The notes below the pieces were generated by a model, which was not told the DNA's origin, made no database searches, and worked only from the letters and a program-made list of their open reading frames with translations. From a bacterium (GTDB taxonomy: Bacteria; Verrucomicrobiota; Verrucomicrobiia; Limisphaerales; J093): 13,233 nucleotides of DNA. Each line of letters opens with the position of its first letter. The first letter of the stretch is position 1. Of the stretch, positions 7,478 to 13,233 are shown piece after piece. The position numbers were made by a program, and so were the translations under genes. The stretch is taken from assembly GCA_021784265.1 (NCBI GenBank), contig JAJXTA010000019.1:1-13233 (forward strand), given 5' to 3'.

Positions 7478-8266
7478 ATGAACCCCGCCCTGCGCAGCTT
7501 CTGTTATCTGGTGCTGGTGGCCGTGGCTGTGTTCTGCGGGCACCGCTTCTTCGCGCTCTACGGCCAGAAGATGCAGCAGGCGGCTCGGCGGCTCGAACAG
7601 GCCGACTCCACCAACGAGACCGCGGCGGCGACGCCGCTGGCCCACGGCCTGATCTCCCCGCGGGCCAAGTCCTACCTCGGCGCGTACGCCGCCGCCACCT
7701 TGGGCGCGGTGGTGCTGTTGGCGCTGTTCCTCGCCCACGATGTCTCGCAGTTAGTCGCCCAACGGTTTCACCAAGCCCTCTACAACGAGGAGGGTGAGGG
7801 CGTCGCGGACCCGGAGTACGAACAGGCGGAGAAGGCTTGGGCCAATGGCGATCACCTCGAGGCCATTCGCCTGATTCGCGAGTACCTCAAGAAGAATCCG
7901 CAGCGTGTCCATGCGCAACTCCGGATCGCCGAGATCTACGAAAAGGACCTGCGCAACCCGCTGGCCGCCGCCCTGGAGTACGAGGAGGTCCTGACCCGCA
8001 AACTGGATCCCGACCGTTGGGGTTGGTCCGCCATTCACCTTTGTAACCTCTACTACCACATGGGCCAACCGGCCAAGGCCGAGGCCCTCTTGCACCGAAT
8101 CGTGACTGAGTACGGCGAGACGGCGGCCGCGGCCAAGGCGCGCGAGCGCCTCGGCGCGGCGGTGGACACCCCCGGAGAAAGCGCCGCCGCCGACTCCGCC
8201 TCCCCCGCGCCGGCGGCAGAGCCGGGCCTCAAGCTGCCGCCCGGGTTTCGGCCCAAAAAATCCTGA
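7478..8266 (+). CDS. Two-TM membrane protein with tetratricopeptide-like domain
   Basis: A 262-residue protein. The first membrane helix is at about residues 7-27 (SFCYLVLVAVAVFCGHRFF) and the second at about 67-87 (LGAYAAATLGAVVLLALFLAH). From about residue 113 there are tetratricopeptide-like helix pairs: YEQAEKAWANGDHLEAIRLI, HAQLRIAEIYEKDLRNPLAA and a third, HLCNLYYHMGQPAKAEALLH. A low-complexity Ala/Pro tail follows. Such domains usually scaffold protein contacts; no enzymatic motif is seen. The frame could begin 48 nt earlier at 7430, but the ATG at 7478 is preferred because it lies just after the promoter-like element and puts the first helix at the N terminus. Its stop is 8 nt before dapL, suggesting an operon. 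The specific role is unknown. Confidence 0.8.
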   Translation: MNPALRSFCYLVLVAVAVFCGHRFFALYGQKMQQAARRLEQADSTNETAAATPLAHGLISPRAKSYLGAYAAATLGAVVLLALFLAHDVSQLVAQRFHQALYNEEGEGVADPEYEQAEKAWANGDHLEAIRLIREYLKKNPQRVHAQLRIAEIYEKDLRNPLAAALEYEEVLTRKLDPDRWGWSAIHLCNLYYHMGQPAKAEALLHRIVTEYGETAAAAKARERLGAAVDTPGESAAADSASPAPAAEPGLKLPPGFRPKKS

Positions 8267-8274
8267 ACTGATCT

Positions 8275-9522
8275 ATGTCTGATTCCTACCTCCAGGGCCT
8301 CTTCGCGGAACGGATCGGCGGCCGACTCTACGGCAAGACTACGGCGGTTTACAAGTTCGAGAAGATCAAACGGGCCAAACGCGCCGCCCTGGCGGCCCAC
8401 CCGGACACGGAAATCCTGGACCTCGGGGTCGGGGAACCGGATGAGATGGCCTTTACCGAAGTCGTCGAATGTCTGCACGCTGAGGCTCGTTTGCCGGCCA
8501 ACCGGGGCTATGCCGATAACGGGGACGCGGTGCTCAAATCAGCGGCCGCCCGATATTTAGACCGTGTTTGCGGCGTGCCGGGGATAAACCCGGAAACGGA
8601 AGTGATCCACTCGATCGGCAGCAAAGCCGCCCTGGCCATCCTGCCCGCCGCTCTTATCAATCCGGGCGACTACGTCCTGATGACCACCCCTGGATACCCG
8701 GTCTTTGGCACCCACGCCCATTATTACGGCGGCTTAGTCCACCAGATGCCGTTGACCGAAGCCAACGGGTTTCTGCCCGACATGGAGGCGGTGCCCAGCG
8801 CGGCGCTCCAGCGGGCCAAGGTCCTGGTCCTGAATTACCCCAATAATCCCACCGGCGCGAGCGCCAGCCCGGCCTTCTTCGCCCGGGTGGTGGAGTTCGC
8901 CCAACGGCATCGCCTGGTCGTCATTCATGACGCCGCCTACGCCGCGTTGGTGTTCGAGGGTGCGCCGTTGAGTTTCCTCGCCACGCCGGGGGCCAAGGAA
9001 GTCGGGGTAGAGCTGCATTCGACCAGCAAGAGCTTCAATATGACTGGGTGGCGTTGCGGGTTCGTGGCCGGCAACGAGCTCCTGGTGCGCGCCTATGGCG
9101 ACGTGAAGGACAACACCGACTCGGGCCAATTCCTGGCCATCCAGCACGCCGCGGCCTACTGCTTCGATCATCCGGAGATCACCCGGCAGATCGCCGCCAA
9201 ATACTCCCGCCGCATGGACGGCTTGGTCGAAGTGCTCAAGGCGGCCGGGTTCCAGGCCCGCAAGCCCCGCGGCTCCTTCTTCCTCTACGTCCGGGCCCCG
9301 CGCGCGGCGCGGGACCCGGGCGGGCGGCGGTTGGAGTTCGCCACGGCCGAAGCCGTCTCCCAATGGCTGATCACCGAGAAGCTGATCTCGACGGTCCCCT
9401 GGGACGATGCCGGACCGGCGCTCCGGTTTAGCGTGACGTTCCTGGCCAAGGACCCGGCCGATGAACGGCGGGTGCTCACGGAACTGGGCCGCCGCCTCGG
9501 CGACGTGCACTTCGAATTCTGA
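8275..9522 (+). CDS. dapL: LL-diaminopimelate aminotransferase
   Basis: A 415-residue PLP-dependent class I/II aminotransferase. DapL converts tetrahydrodipicolinate and glutamate directly to LL-diaminopimelate, feeding lysine and peptidoglycan synthesis. Features: DLGVGEPDEM (residues 49-58), RGYADNGDAVLKSAAARYL, the SIGSKAAL loop that binds PLP phosphate (113-120), TTPGYPVFGTHAHYYGG, NYPNNPTGA (187-195) with the conserved Asn, HDAAYAAL with the Asp that contacts the PLP ring nitrogen (219), and STSKSFNMTGWRCGF with the Schiff-base Lys252, then KDNTDSGQF, typical of DapL. R384 in PALRFSVTF probably binds the substrate carboxylate. Family members of about 410 residues match in length. A related aspartate/alanine transaminase cannot be excluded, but the KDNTDSGQF block favours DapL. 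Confidence 0.92.
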   Translation: MSDSYLQGLFAERIGGRLYGKTTAVYKFEKIKRAKRAALAAHPDTEILDLGVGEPDEMAFTEVVECLHAEARLPANRGYADNGDAVLKSAAARYLDRVCGVPGINPETEVIHSIGSKAALAILPAALINPGDYVLMTTPGYPVFGTHAHYYGGLVHQMPLTEANGFLPDMEAVPSAALQRAKVLVLNYPNNPTGASASPAFFARVVEFAQRHRLVVIHDAAYAALVFEGAPLSFLATPGAKEVGVELHSTSKSFNMTGWRCGFVAGNELLVRAYGDVKDNTDSGQFLAIQHAAAYCFDHPEITRQIAAKYSRRMDGLVEVLKAAGFQARKPRGSFFLYVRAPRAARDPGGRRLEFATAEAVSQWLITEKLISTVPWDDAGPALRFSVTFLAKDPADERRVLTELGRRLGDVHFEF

Positions 9523-9553
9523 GCCCGCCGCCGACTCCGGCCCTCCCGCGCGC

Positions 9554-10339
9554 GTGATCACGGTCGATCAGCTTGGCTTCGCCTATCCGGATCGGCGCGT
9601 GGCCCTGCGGGATGTCTCCTTCGGCGTGCGCGAAGGGGAGACCGTGGGGTTGATCGGGCCGAACGGGGCGGGGAAATCTACGCTGTTACTGCATCTCAAC
9701 GGGTTGCTGGGGCTGCCGCGCACCCGCGGCCGGGTCGAGATCGACGGCCTCGACGTCGCTACCCCTCATCTCCCGGAGGTTCGGCGGCGCGTGGGGATGC
9801 TCTTCCAGGACCCCGATGACCAGTTGTTTTCCGCCACTGTGGGCGAGGATGTCGCCTTTGGTCCGCGGCAGCTCGGGCTCAGCCCCGCGGAGATCACCCG
9901 GCGCGTGAGCGTGGCGCTCGCGCTGGTGGACCTGCGCGGCTTTGAGCCGCGGGTGCCCCAGCACTTGAGCCTCGGGGAGAAGAAGCGTGTCTGCCTGGCC
10001 GGGGTGCTGGCCTGCGAGCCTCGGGTGCTGCTCTTTGATGAGCCCACCGCCAATTATGACCCGCGCGGCCGGCGGGAGTTCATCGCCCTCTGCCGCCGGC
10101 TCCCCGCGACCAAGCTGATCGCCAGCCACGATCTGGAGATGATCCTGGCCCTCTGCAGCCGCGTGCTCCTGCTGGATGAGGGCCGACTGATCAGCGACGG
10201 CGACGCGCACGCCATCCTGGGCGACGAACCGCTCATGCTTAAACACGGACTGGAGAAGCCCCACAGCCTCCTTCACGCCCACCCTCACGCCCTCATGCCC
10301 GCCTCCGGTTGGGGACCAGCTCCAGGGCCGGCCCCCTAG
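9554..10339 (+). CDS. CbiO/EcfA-like ATPase of an ECF-type (cobalt/nickel) transporter
   Basis: A 261-residue ABC ATPase beginning at GTG 9554, 31 bp after dapL. It has Walker A GPNGAGKST (residues 35-43), a Q-loop in LFQDPDDQLFSATVGEDVAFGP (Q85) that is characteristic of CbiO/EcfA proteins, an ABC signature LSLGE (138-142) instead of LSGGQ, Walker B VLLFDEPTANYDP with E163, and the switch His192 in ASHDLEM. The C terminus has a short His-rich stretch (HSLLHAHPHA, about 237-246), as seen in cobalt/nickel-type members. The upstream ATG at 9461 would overlap dapL in another frame and adds no family-like sequence. No transmembrane EcfT or substrate-binding partner is in view, so substrate is inferred from the subfamily only. 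The close spacing suggests co-transcription with dapL. Confidence 0.88.
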   Translation: MITVDQLGFAYPDRRVALRDVSFGVREGETVGLIGPNGAGKSTLLLHLNGLLGLPRTRGRVEIDGLDVATPHLPEVRRRVGMLFQDPDDQLFSATVGEDVAFGPRQLGLSPAEITRRVSVALALVDLRGFEPRVPQHLSLGEKKRVCLAGVLACEPRVLLFDEPTANYDPRGRREFIALCRRLPATKLIASHDLEMILALCSRVLLLDEGRLISDGDAHAILGDEPLMLKHGLEKPHSLLHAHPHALMPASGWGPAPGPAP

Positions 10340-10415
10340 CCGCCCGAGCGCACCAGACGCGCCCCGCCGCAGCGCCCAAACCCAGGCCGGGCCGGCCGGG
10401 CCAGGAAAAACTTAG

Positions 10416-10427
10416 ACCGCTAGCGGT
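10416..10427. promoter_or_regulatory. Perfect 12-bp palindrome, possible operator
   Basis: ACCGCTAGCGGT is a perfect palindrome (nearly 15 bp when the flanking GA/TC is included). It lies just upstream of the -35-like hexamer at 10434 for the FIST gene, a common operator position. No T-tract follows, so it is unlikely to be a terminator for the upstream ATPase gene. No regulator is identified. Confidence 0.35.
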
Positions 10428-10433
10428 TCCGAT

Positions 10434-10461
10434 TTGCTTTTGAGATTTTCCCCCTTAGCTT
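10434..10461 (+). promoter_or_regulatory. Promoter-like element for the FIST gene
   Basis: TTGCTT (10434-10439), a 16-nt spacer and TAGCTT (10456-10461), with 6 nt to the ATG at 10468, so a leaderless transcript is likely. The following TAGCTTGGCGA 11-mer also occurs before the GH2 gene at 1169-1179. Confidence 0.45.
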
Positions 10462-10467
10462 GGCGAT

Positions 10468-11664
10468 ATGCGAAGCAACGCGACCGAATTCAGCGTCACC
10501 GGGCAGTGGAGTGACGCGTTCGATGAGGCGCGCCTCCAGGGCTGGGCCGAGGCGCTCCGGGCCCGGCTCGGCGGGCGACGTGTTTCGCTTGGGCTGGTCT
10601 TCATGGTGCCGGCGTGGTTCCCCCACGCCCGGCAGGTGTTGGAGATCCTCCAGGTGCATGCCCAGGTCCCGTTGCTGGTCGGCTGTTCGAGCGGCAGCCT
10701 GATCACCGATGGCTTGGAGCTGGAGGAGGACGCCGGTTTGGTTCTGGGGCTCTACCATCTGCCTGGCGCTGAGCTCAAGGCCTTCCATTTTACCCAGGCC
10801 CATGTCGAGGAAGCCAACGGACCGGCCTTCTGGCACTTGGAAAGCGGGGTGACGCCGGAGGCGACCCAAGGGTGGTTGGTGTTTCTGGACCCGTTCCATC
10901 TGGACAGCGAACGGTGGCTCAACGGCTGGAACGAGGCCTTTCCGGGTTTGCCCGTGCTGGGCGGCTGCGCCAGCGGGGAGAACACCGAGCAGTTGGCTCA
11001 AGTCTATCTCAACGGCGAGGTTTATGAAGAAGGGGGCGTCGCGGTGGCGGTTGGAGGCGCCCTTCGCCTAGCGGGCGTGATCTCCCAAGGCTGCACCCCA
11101 ATCGGAGAGACCTGGACCATCACCAAGGCCGAACAAAACCTGATCCAGGAGATCGCCAACCGCCCCGCCTATCAAGTGTTGGCCGAGACTTTCGTTCAGC
11201 TCCCCCCCGAACAGCAGAAGCGGGCCCAGCACAACCTCTTCATCGGCTTGGTGGGCAACGAGTACCAGGAGGAGTTTCACCGGGGCGATTTCCTCGTCCG
11301 CAACCTCCTCGGCGGCGACCCCAACTCCGGCGTCCTGGCAGTGGGGGCCCTGCCTCGCCCCGGCCAGACGGTGCAGTTTCAGTGCCGGGACGCCGCCGCC
11401 GCCACCGAAGACCTGAAGCTGCTGCTGGAGCAGGCCCGCGAGAAGTTCCGCGGCGCCACCGTCTATGGCGGCTGCTTGTGCAGTTGCAACGGGCGAGGTC
11501 ACCGCTTCTTCGGCGTCCCCAACCACGATGCCGCCCTGGTGCAGCAGTATCTCGGCCCGCTGGGACTGACCGGGTTCTTCTGCAATGGGGAAATCGGCCC
11601 GGTGGGCGCCAAGAACTTCGTGCACGGCTACACGGCCTCGTTAGCGCTCTTTATGCGCAAGTGA
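10468..11664 (+). CDS. Stand-alone FIST-domain sensory protein
   Basis: A 398-residue protein consisting of FIST_N (about residues 38-222) and FIST_C (about 224-390) and little else. Typical blocks are PLLVGCSSGSLITDG (68-82), PVLGGCASGENT (162-173), HNLFIGLVGNEYQ, GDFLVRNLLGGDPNSGVLAVG (273-293), then YGGCLCSCNGRGHRFFGVPN (333-352) and GFFCNGEIGPVG. FIST is proposed to bind small ligands such as amino acids and is often fused to output domains (histidine kinase, GGDEF, methyl-accepting); here no output domain is fused. Several cysteines cluster at 336-340. No signal peptide or membrane helix is seen, so it is probably cytoplasmic. It has a promoter-like element of its own. Its stop codon overlaps a GTG that may be the real trmB start. 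Confidence 0.95.
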   Translation: MRSNATEFSVTGQWSDAFDEARLQGWAEALRARLGGRRVSLGLVFMVPAWFPHARQVLEILQVHAQVPLLVGCSSGSLITDGLELEEDAGLVLGLYHLPGAELKAFHFTQAHVEEANGPAFWHLESGVTPEATQGWLVFLDPFHLDSERWLNGWNEAFPGLPVLGGCASGENTEQLAQVYLNGEVYEEGGVAVAVGGALRLAGVISQGCTPIGETWTITKAEQNLIQEIANRPAYQVLAETFVQLPPEQQKRAQHNLFIGLVGNEYQEEFHRGDFLVRNLLGGDPNSGVLAVGALPRPGQTVQFQCRDAAAATEDLKLLLEQAREKFRGATVYGGCLCSCNGRGHRFFGVPNHDAALVQQYLGPLGLTGFFCNGEIGPVGAKNFVHGYTASLALFMRK

Positions 11665-11690
11665 ATCGGCCCGCACCCCGCGCGTTGACG

Positions 11691-11698
11691 CCCCCCCC
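11691..11698 (+). repeat. C8 homopolymer upstream of trmB
   Basis: Eight C residues in a row. Before the tract, GTG 11661 and TTG 11685 are in one frame, which runs into TAG at 11712. After the tract, the trmB frame is open from 11699 onward. One more C would join the two frames. See the finding on trmB. Confidence 0.9.
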
Positions 11699-11815
11699 GA
11701 GCCCCGCCGGGTAGCCCGCCAGCCTCTGAACCCAACCTCGCCATCGCTTCCGTCTCCAGGCACTCCGAGCCTGCTGATCCCCCTGGCGTCAATCCTGGAG
11801 CCCCTGGACCCGGCC

Positions 11816-12349
11816 GTGCTGTTCCCGCGCGTCCAACCCCTGGAGGTCGAGCTTGGGTGTGGTGACGCCTCCTTCCTGGTCGCCTACGCCGGCCTCCACT
11901 CGGAGCGGAATTTCTTGGGCGTCGAGCGGTTGCTGGGACGGTTGCGCAAACTGGAACGGAAGGGACGTTGTGCGGGCCTGACCAACCTGCGGGGTGTGCG
12001 TCTGGAGGCGGCCTATTTCGTAAAATACCTCCTGCGGCCGGGCTCCGTCCAGGCCCTGCACCTCTACTTTCCGGATCCGTGGCCCAAGCGCCGCCACTGG
12101 CGCCGGCGTCTGGTGAACGAAGCCTTCCCGCCCATCGCTCGCGCCGCCCTGGCGCTGGGCGGCACGCTCTACCTTCGCACCGACGACGCCCCCTACTTCG
12201 CCCAGATGCAGGTCCTCCTCGATGCCGCCCCGGGCTTTCAGCCCGTTGAAACGCCGGCGGAACTCGCCGGCCGCTTGACCGATTTCGAGCGGGAATTCCA
12301 GGCCCGAGGGATCGCCACGCTCAGGGCAGCGTATCAACGGGTCGGCTGA
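11816..12349 (+). CDS. trmB: tRNA (guanine-N7-)-methyltransferase TrmB
   Basis: A 177-residue reading from GTG 11816, the first standard start codon in this frame. TrmB forms m7G at position 46 of tRNA using SAM. Family features: SAM motif I ELGCGD (residues 12-17), a second acidic residue in NFLGVE (E37), the family-specific LYFPDPWPKRRHWRRRLV (83-100), LYLRTDD (118-124) and LTDFE near the end (154-158), where TrmB has TxYE. The frame is open well upstream of 11816, and the translation there (PSLLIPLASILEPLDPA, then LFP) resembles a normal TrmB N terminus, so the true protein is probably longer. The upstream frame shift at the C8 tract would explain the missing start; see findings. It is convergent with the holin-like gene, 8 bp apart. 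Confidence 0.92.
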   Translation: MLFPRVQPLEVELGCGDASFLVAYAGLHSERNFLGVERLLGRLRKLERKGRCAGLTNLRGVRLEAAYFVKYLLRPGSVQALHLYFPDPWPKRRHWRRRLVNEAFPPIARAALALGGTLYLRTDDAPYFAQMQVLLDAAPGFQPVETPAELAGRLTDFEREFQARGIATLRAAYQRVG

Positions 12350-12357
12350 CCGTGCCT

Positions 12358-12774
12358 TCAGACGTCGATGACCGGCCCGGAGCCTCCCTGGCCCCCGCCA
12401 GCGCGCCGCGGACCTTGGCCCTGGGCGGGCCGGGAGCGGCCGACCAGCGCGTTCACGGCCAGCGAAACCAAGCTGACGATCAACGCACCCCAAAAGGCGG
12501 CGTGGAAGCCCTGAACGTGGAAGCCCTTGACCAATTGCCCAACCAGGTAGAGGAGCAAACCGTTGATGACCAAGGCGAAGAAGCCGAAGCTGAACACCAC
12601 CAGCGGCAAGGAGACCAACAGCATCACCGGCCGCAGAAAGGCGTTCAACACGCCTAACATGAGCGACGCCACGAACAACCCCGTCAACGAATCGTAACGG
12701 ATTCCGCTGACGATGTTCGCCGCCACCAACACGGCTACCGTGTTGACCACCCAACGTTGTAGAAAAGCTATCAT
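12358..12774 (-). CDS. Four-TM membrane protein of the phage-holin superfamily IV
   Basis: A 138-residue protein starting at ATG 12774. Four hydrophobic segments are at about residues 5-23 (LQRWVVNTVAVLVAANIV), 29-46 (SLTGLFVASLMLGVLNAF), 51-77 and 92-111 (FWGALIVSLVSLAVNAL). The LRPVMLLVSLPL block (47-58) and the Gly-rich loop before helix 4 fit the Phage_holin_4_2 / mycobacterial-phage holin superfamily IV family. Most members are chromosomal and not tied to a prophage; a membrane role in cell-envelope processes is assumed, not shown. The C-terminal 28 residues are Gly/Arg-rich low complexity. The frame is open upstream to 12867, but that stretch is Arg-rich and not hydrophobic, so 12774 is preferred. 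No Shine-Dalgarno is visible. Confidence 0.88.
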   Translation of the reverse strand: MIAFLQRWVVNTVAVLVAANIVSGIRYDSLTGLFVASLMLGVLNAFLRPVMLLVSLPLVVFSFGFFALVINGLLLYLVGQLVKGFHVQGFHAAFWGALIVSLVSLAVNALVGRSRPAQGQGPRRAGGGQGGSGPVIDV

Positions 12775-13158
12775 GCGCGCCGCCGCTTCACTCTGCGTTT
12801 CCGCCGACGCTCCCGACCGGGAGGGCAGCCCGCCGCCGCGGTATCTATGCCTGACCGCTCCGGCCAAGACAAGCGCCGAAGGCCCGTGCGCGGGAGGAAG
12901 CCCCGCCTACGGCGCGGGACACGCTCTCCACCTGGGCTTGCGGGGCGACGCCACCGGCAGTCAGGTGGCTGAGCGGAGTGTCGCCTCTGCCGGCAAGGGA
13001 GTCGGTCGCGATCACGCGGCGCACCTCCCACGTGCCTTGCCTGCCCGTGTCGGCGCGGTGGGCACGCCGCGCACGCCGTGCCCGCCGTCATGGCCAACCC
13101 GAACGCGCCGATCACGCTGCGGCGGCGCGCCGACGGCTGCGCGCCGAGGGAAAGGTCG
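12775..13158. other. 384-bp region without a convincing gene, with strong hairpins
   Basis: Open frames here (for example 12847-12972 plus, 12771-13115 minus) encode Arg-rich peptides with no family resemblance. The DNA holds nested stems: outer GGCGAC/GTCGCC (12944-12949 with 12980-12985) enclosing GCCACC/GGTGGC (12950-12955 with 12964-12969), and a long stem at 13056-13066 with 13077-13087. On the minus strand this stretch lies between the group II intron end and the holin-like gene. It may be a regulatory leader, a small RNA or eroded mobile DNA; I cannot assign it. Confidence 0.5.
12843..12872 (-). promoter_or_regulatory. Possible promoter for the holin-like gene
   Basis: On the minus strand, TTGTCT (12872-12867), an 18-nt spacer and ATAGAT (12848-12843), about 68 nt upstream of the ATG at 12774. 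The longer leader sets it apart from the other promoter-like elements. Weak. Confidence 0.25.
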
Positions 13159-13233
13159 ATAGGGGTAGGGAGCGCGGGGTTAGCGCCACCCCTCCCGCGG
13201 AACCGGACGGGCGGATTTCCCGCATCTGGCGCT
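13159..13233 (-). mobile_element. 3' end of a group II intron (domains V and VI), class C-like; rest lies beyond the right edge
   Basis: Read on the minus strand, 13232-13200 forms a domain V hairpin. The upper helix is GCGG with CCGC around a GAAAT loop, followed by the unpaired CG bulge, and the lower helix contains GATGCGG-type and TCCGGTTC-type conserved sequence. The catalytic triad position reads C-G-C (13231-13229), as in group IIC introns, instead of AGC. A three-base linker leads to domain VI (13196-13163): GGG pairs with CCC, then AGGGG pairs with TCCCT, leaving a single bulged A at 13166, 8 nt from the inferred 3' end; a GCGC/GCGC stem caps it. The intron then ends in ...CTAT at 13159, matching the AY rule. 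One domain V mismatch (13227 A with 13205 C) may mean slight decay. A reverse transcriptase would be expected to the right on the minus strand. Confidence 0.78.

Noticed and set aside
12358..12774. Holin-family gene as evidence for a prophage
   Set aside because: This four-TM family is mostly chromosomal and there are no lysin, capsid or integrase genes nearby.
12847..12972. A 41-residue plus-strand frame starting with ATG
   Set aside because: It is Arg/Gly-rich with no family resemblance, no ribosome-binding or promoter-like signal, and overlaps strong hairpins.
12771..13115. A 114-codon minus-strand frame with a hydrophobic-looking start (IGAFGLAMTAGTA)
   Set aside because: After about 18 residues it becomes Arg/Pro-rich as expected for non-coding GC-rich DNA, and it overlaps the holin-like gene's start.

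Overview
The window is GC-rich bacterial chromosome that looks verrucomicrobial, probably near the Pedosphaera/Limisphaera branch. The clues are an omega-type subunit with the NLISRRVRQL core paired with smpB, an LL-diaminopimelate aminotransferase (DapL), several unlike secreted glycoside hydrolases, and no Shine-Dalgarno sequence before any of the 13 genes. This placement is inference; there is no rRNA marker in the window.

Left third (1-6384), a carbohydrate-degradation locus. A partial secreted protein with a family 4/9-like carbohydrate-binding module runs off the left edge on the minus strand. It is divergent from a secreted GH2 enzyme. Then come a small DUF2905 membrane protein, a secreted cellulase-like glycoside hydrolase and, convergent with it, a Tat-exported GH5 enzyme. 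Different folds and export signals at one locus suggest stepwise breakdown of one complex polysaccharide, but the substrate cannot be read from sequence.

Middle (6590-10339), housekeeping genes all on the plus strand: rpoZ, smpB, a two-TM tetratricopeptide-type protein, dapL (lysine and peptidoglycan precursor synthesis) and a CbiO-like ECF transporter ATPase without its partner subunits in view.

Right third (10468-13233): a stand-alone FIST sensory protein, trmB (tRNA m7G46 methyltransferase), a convergent four-TM holin-superfamily-IV membrane protein, about 380 bases of structured DNA without a convincing gene, and at the right edge the 3' end (domains V and VI) of a group II intron on the minus strand. 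Its reverse transcriptase, if present, lies beyond the window.

Most notable: the intron end, with a clean bulged branch-point A and a CGC triad; a C8 tract that appears to break the true 5' end of trmB, which would otherwise overlap the FIST stop codon by 4 nt; and promoter-like elements whose -10 hexamers end about 6 nt before start codons, suggesting leaderless transcripts.
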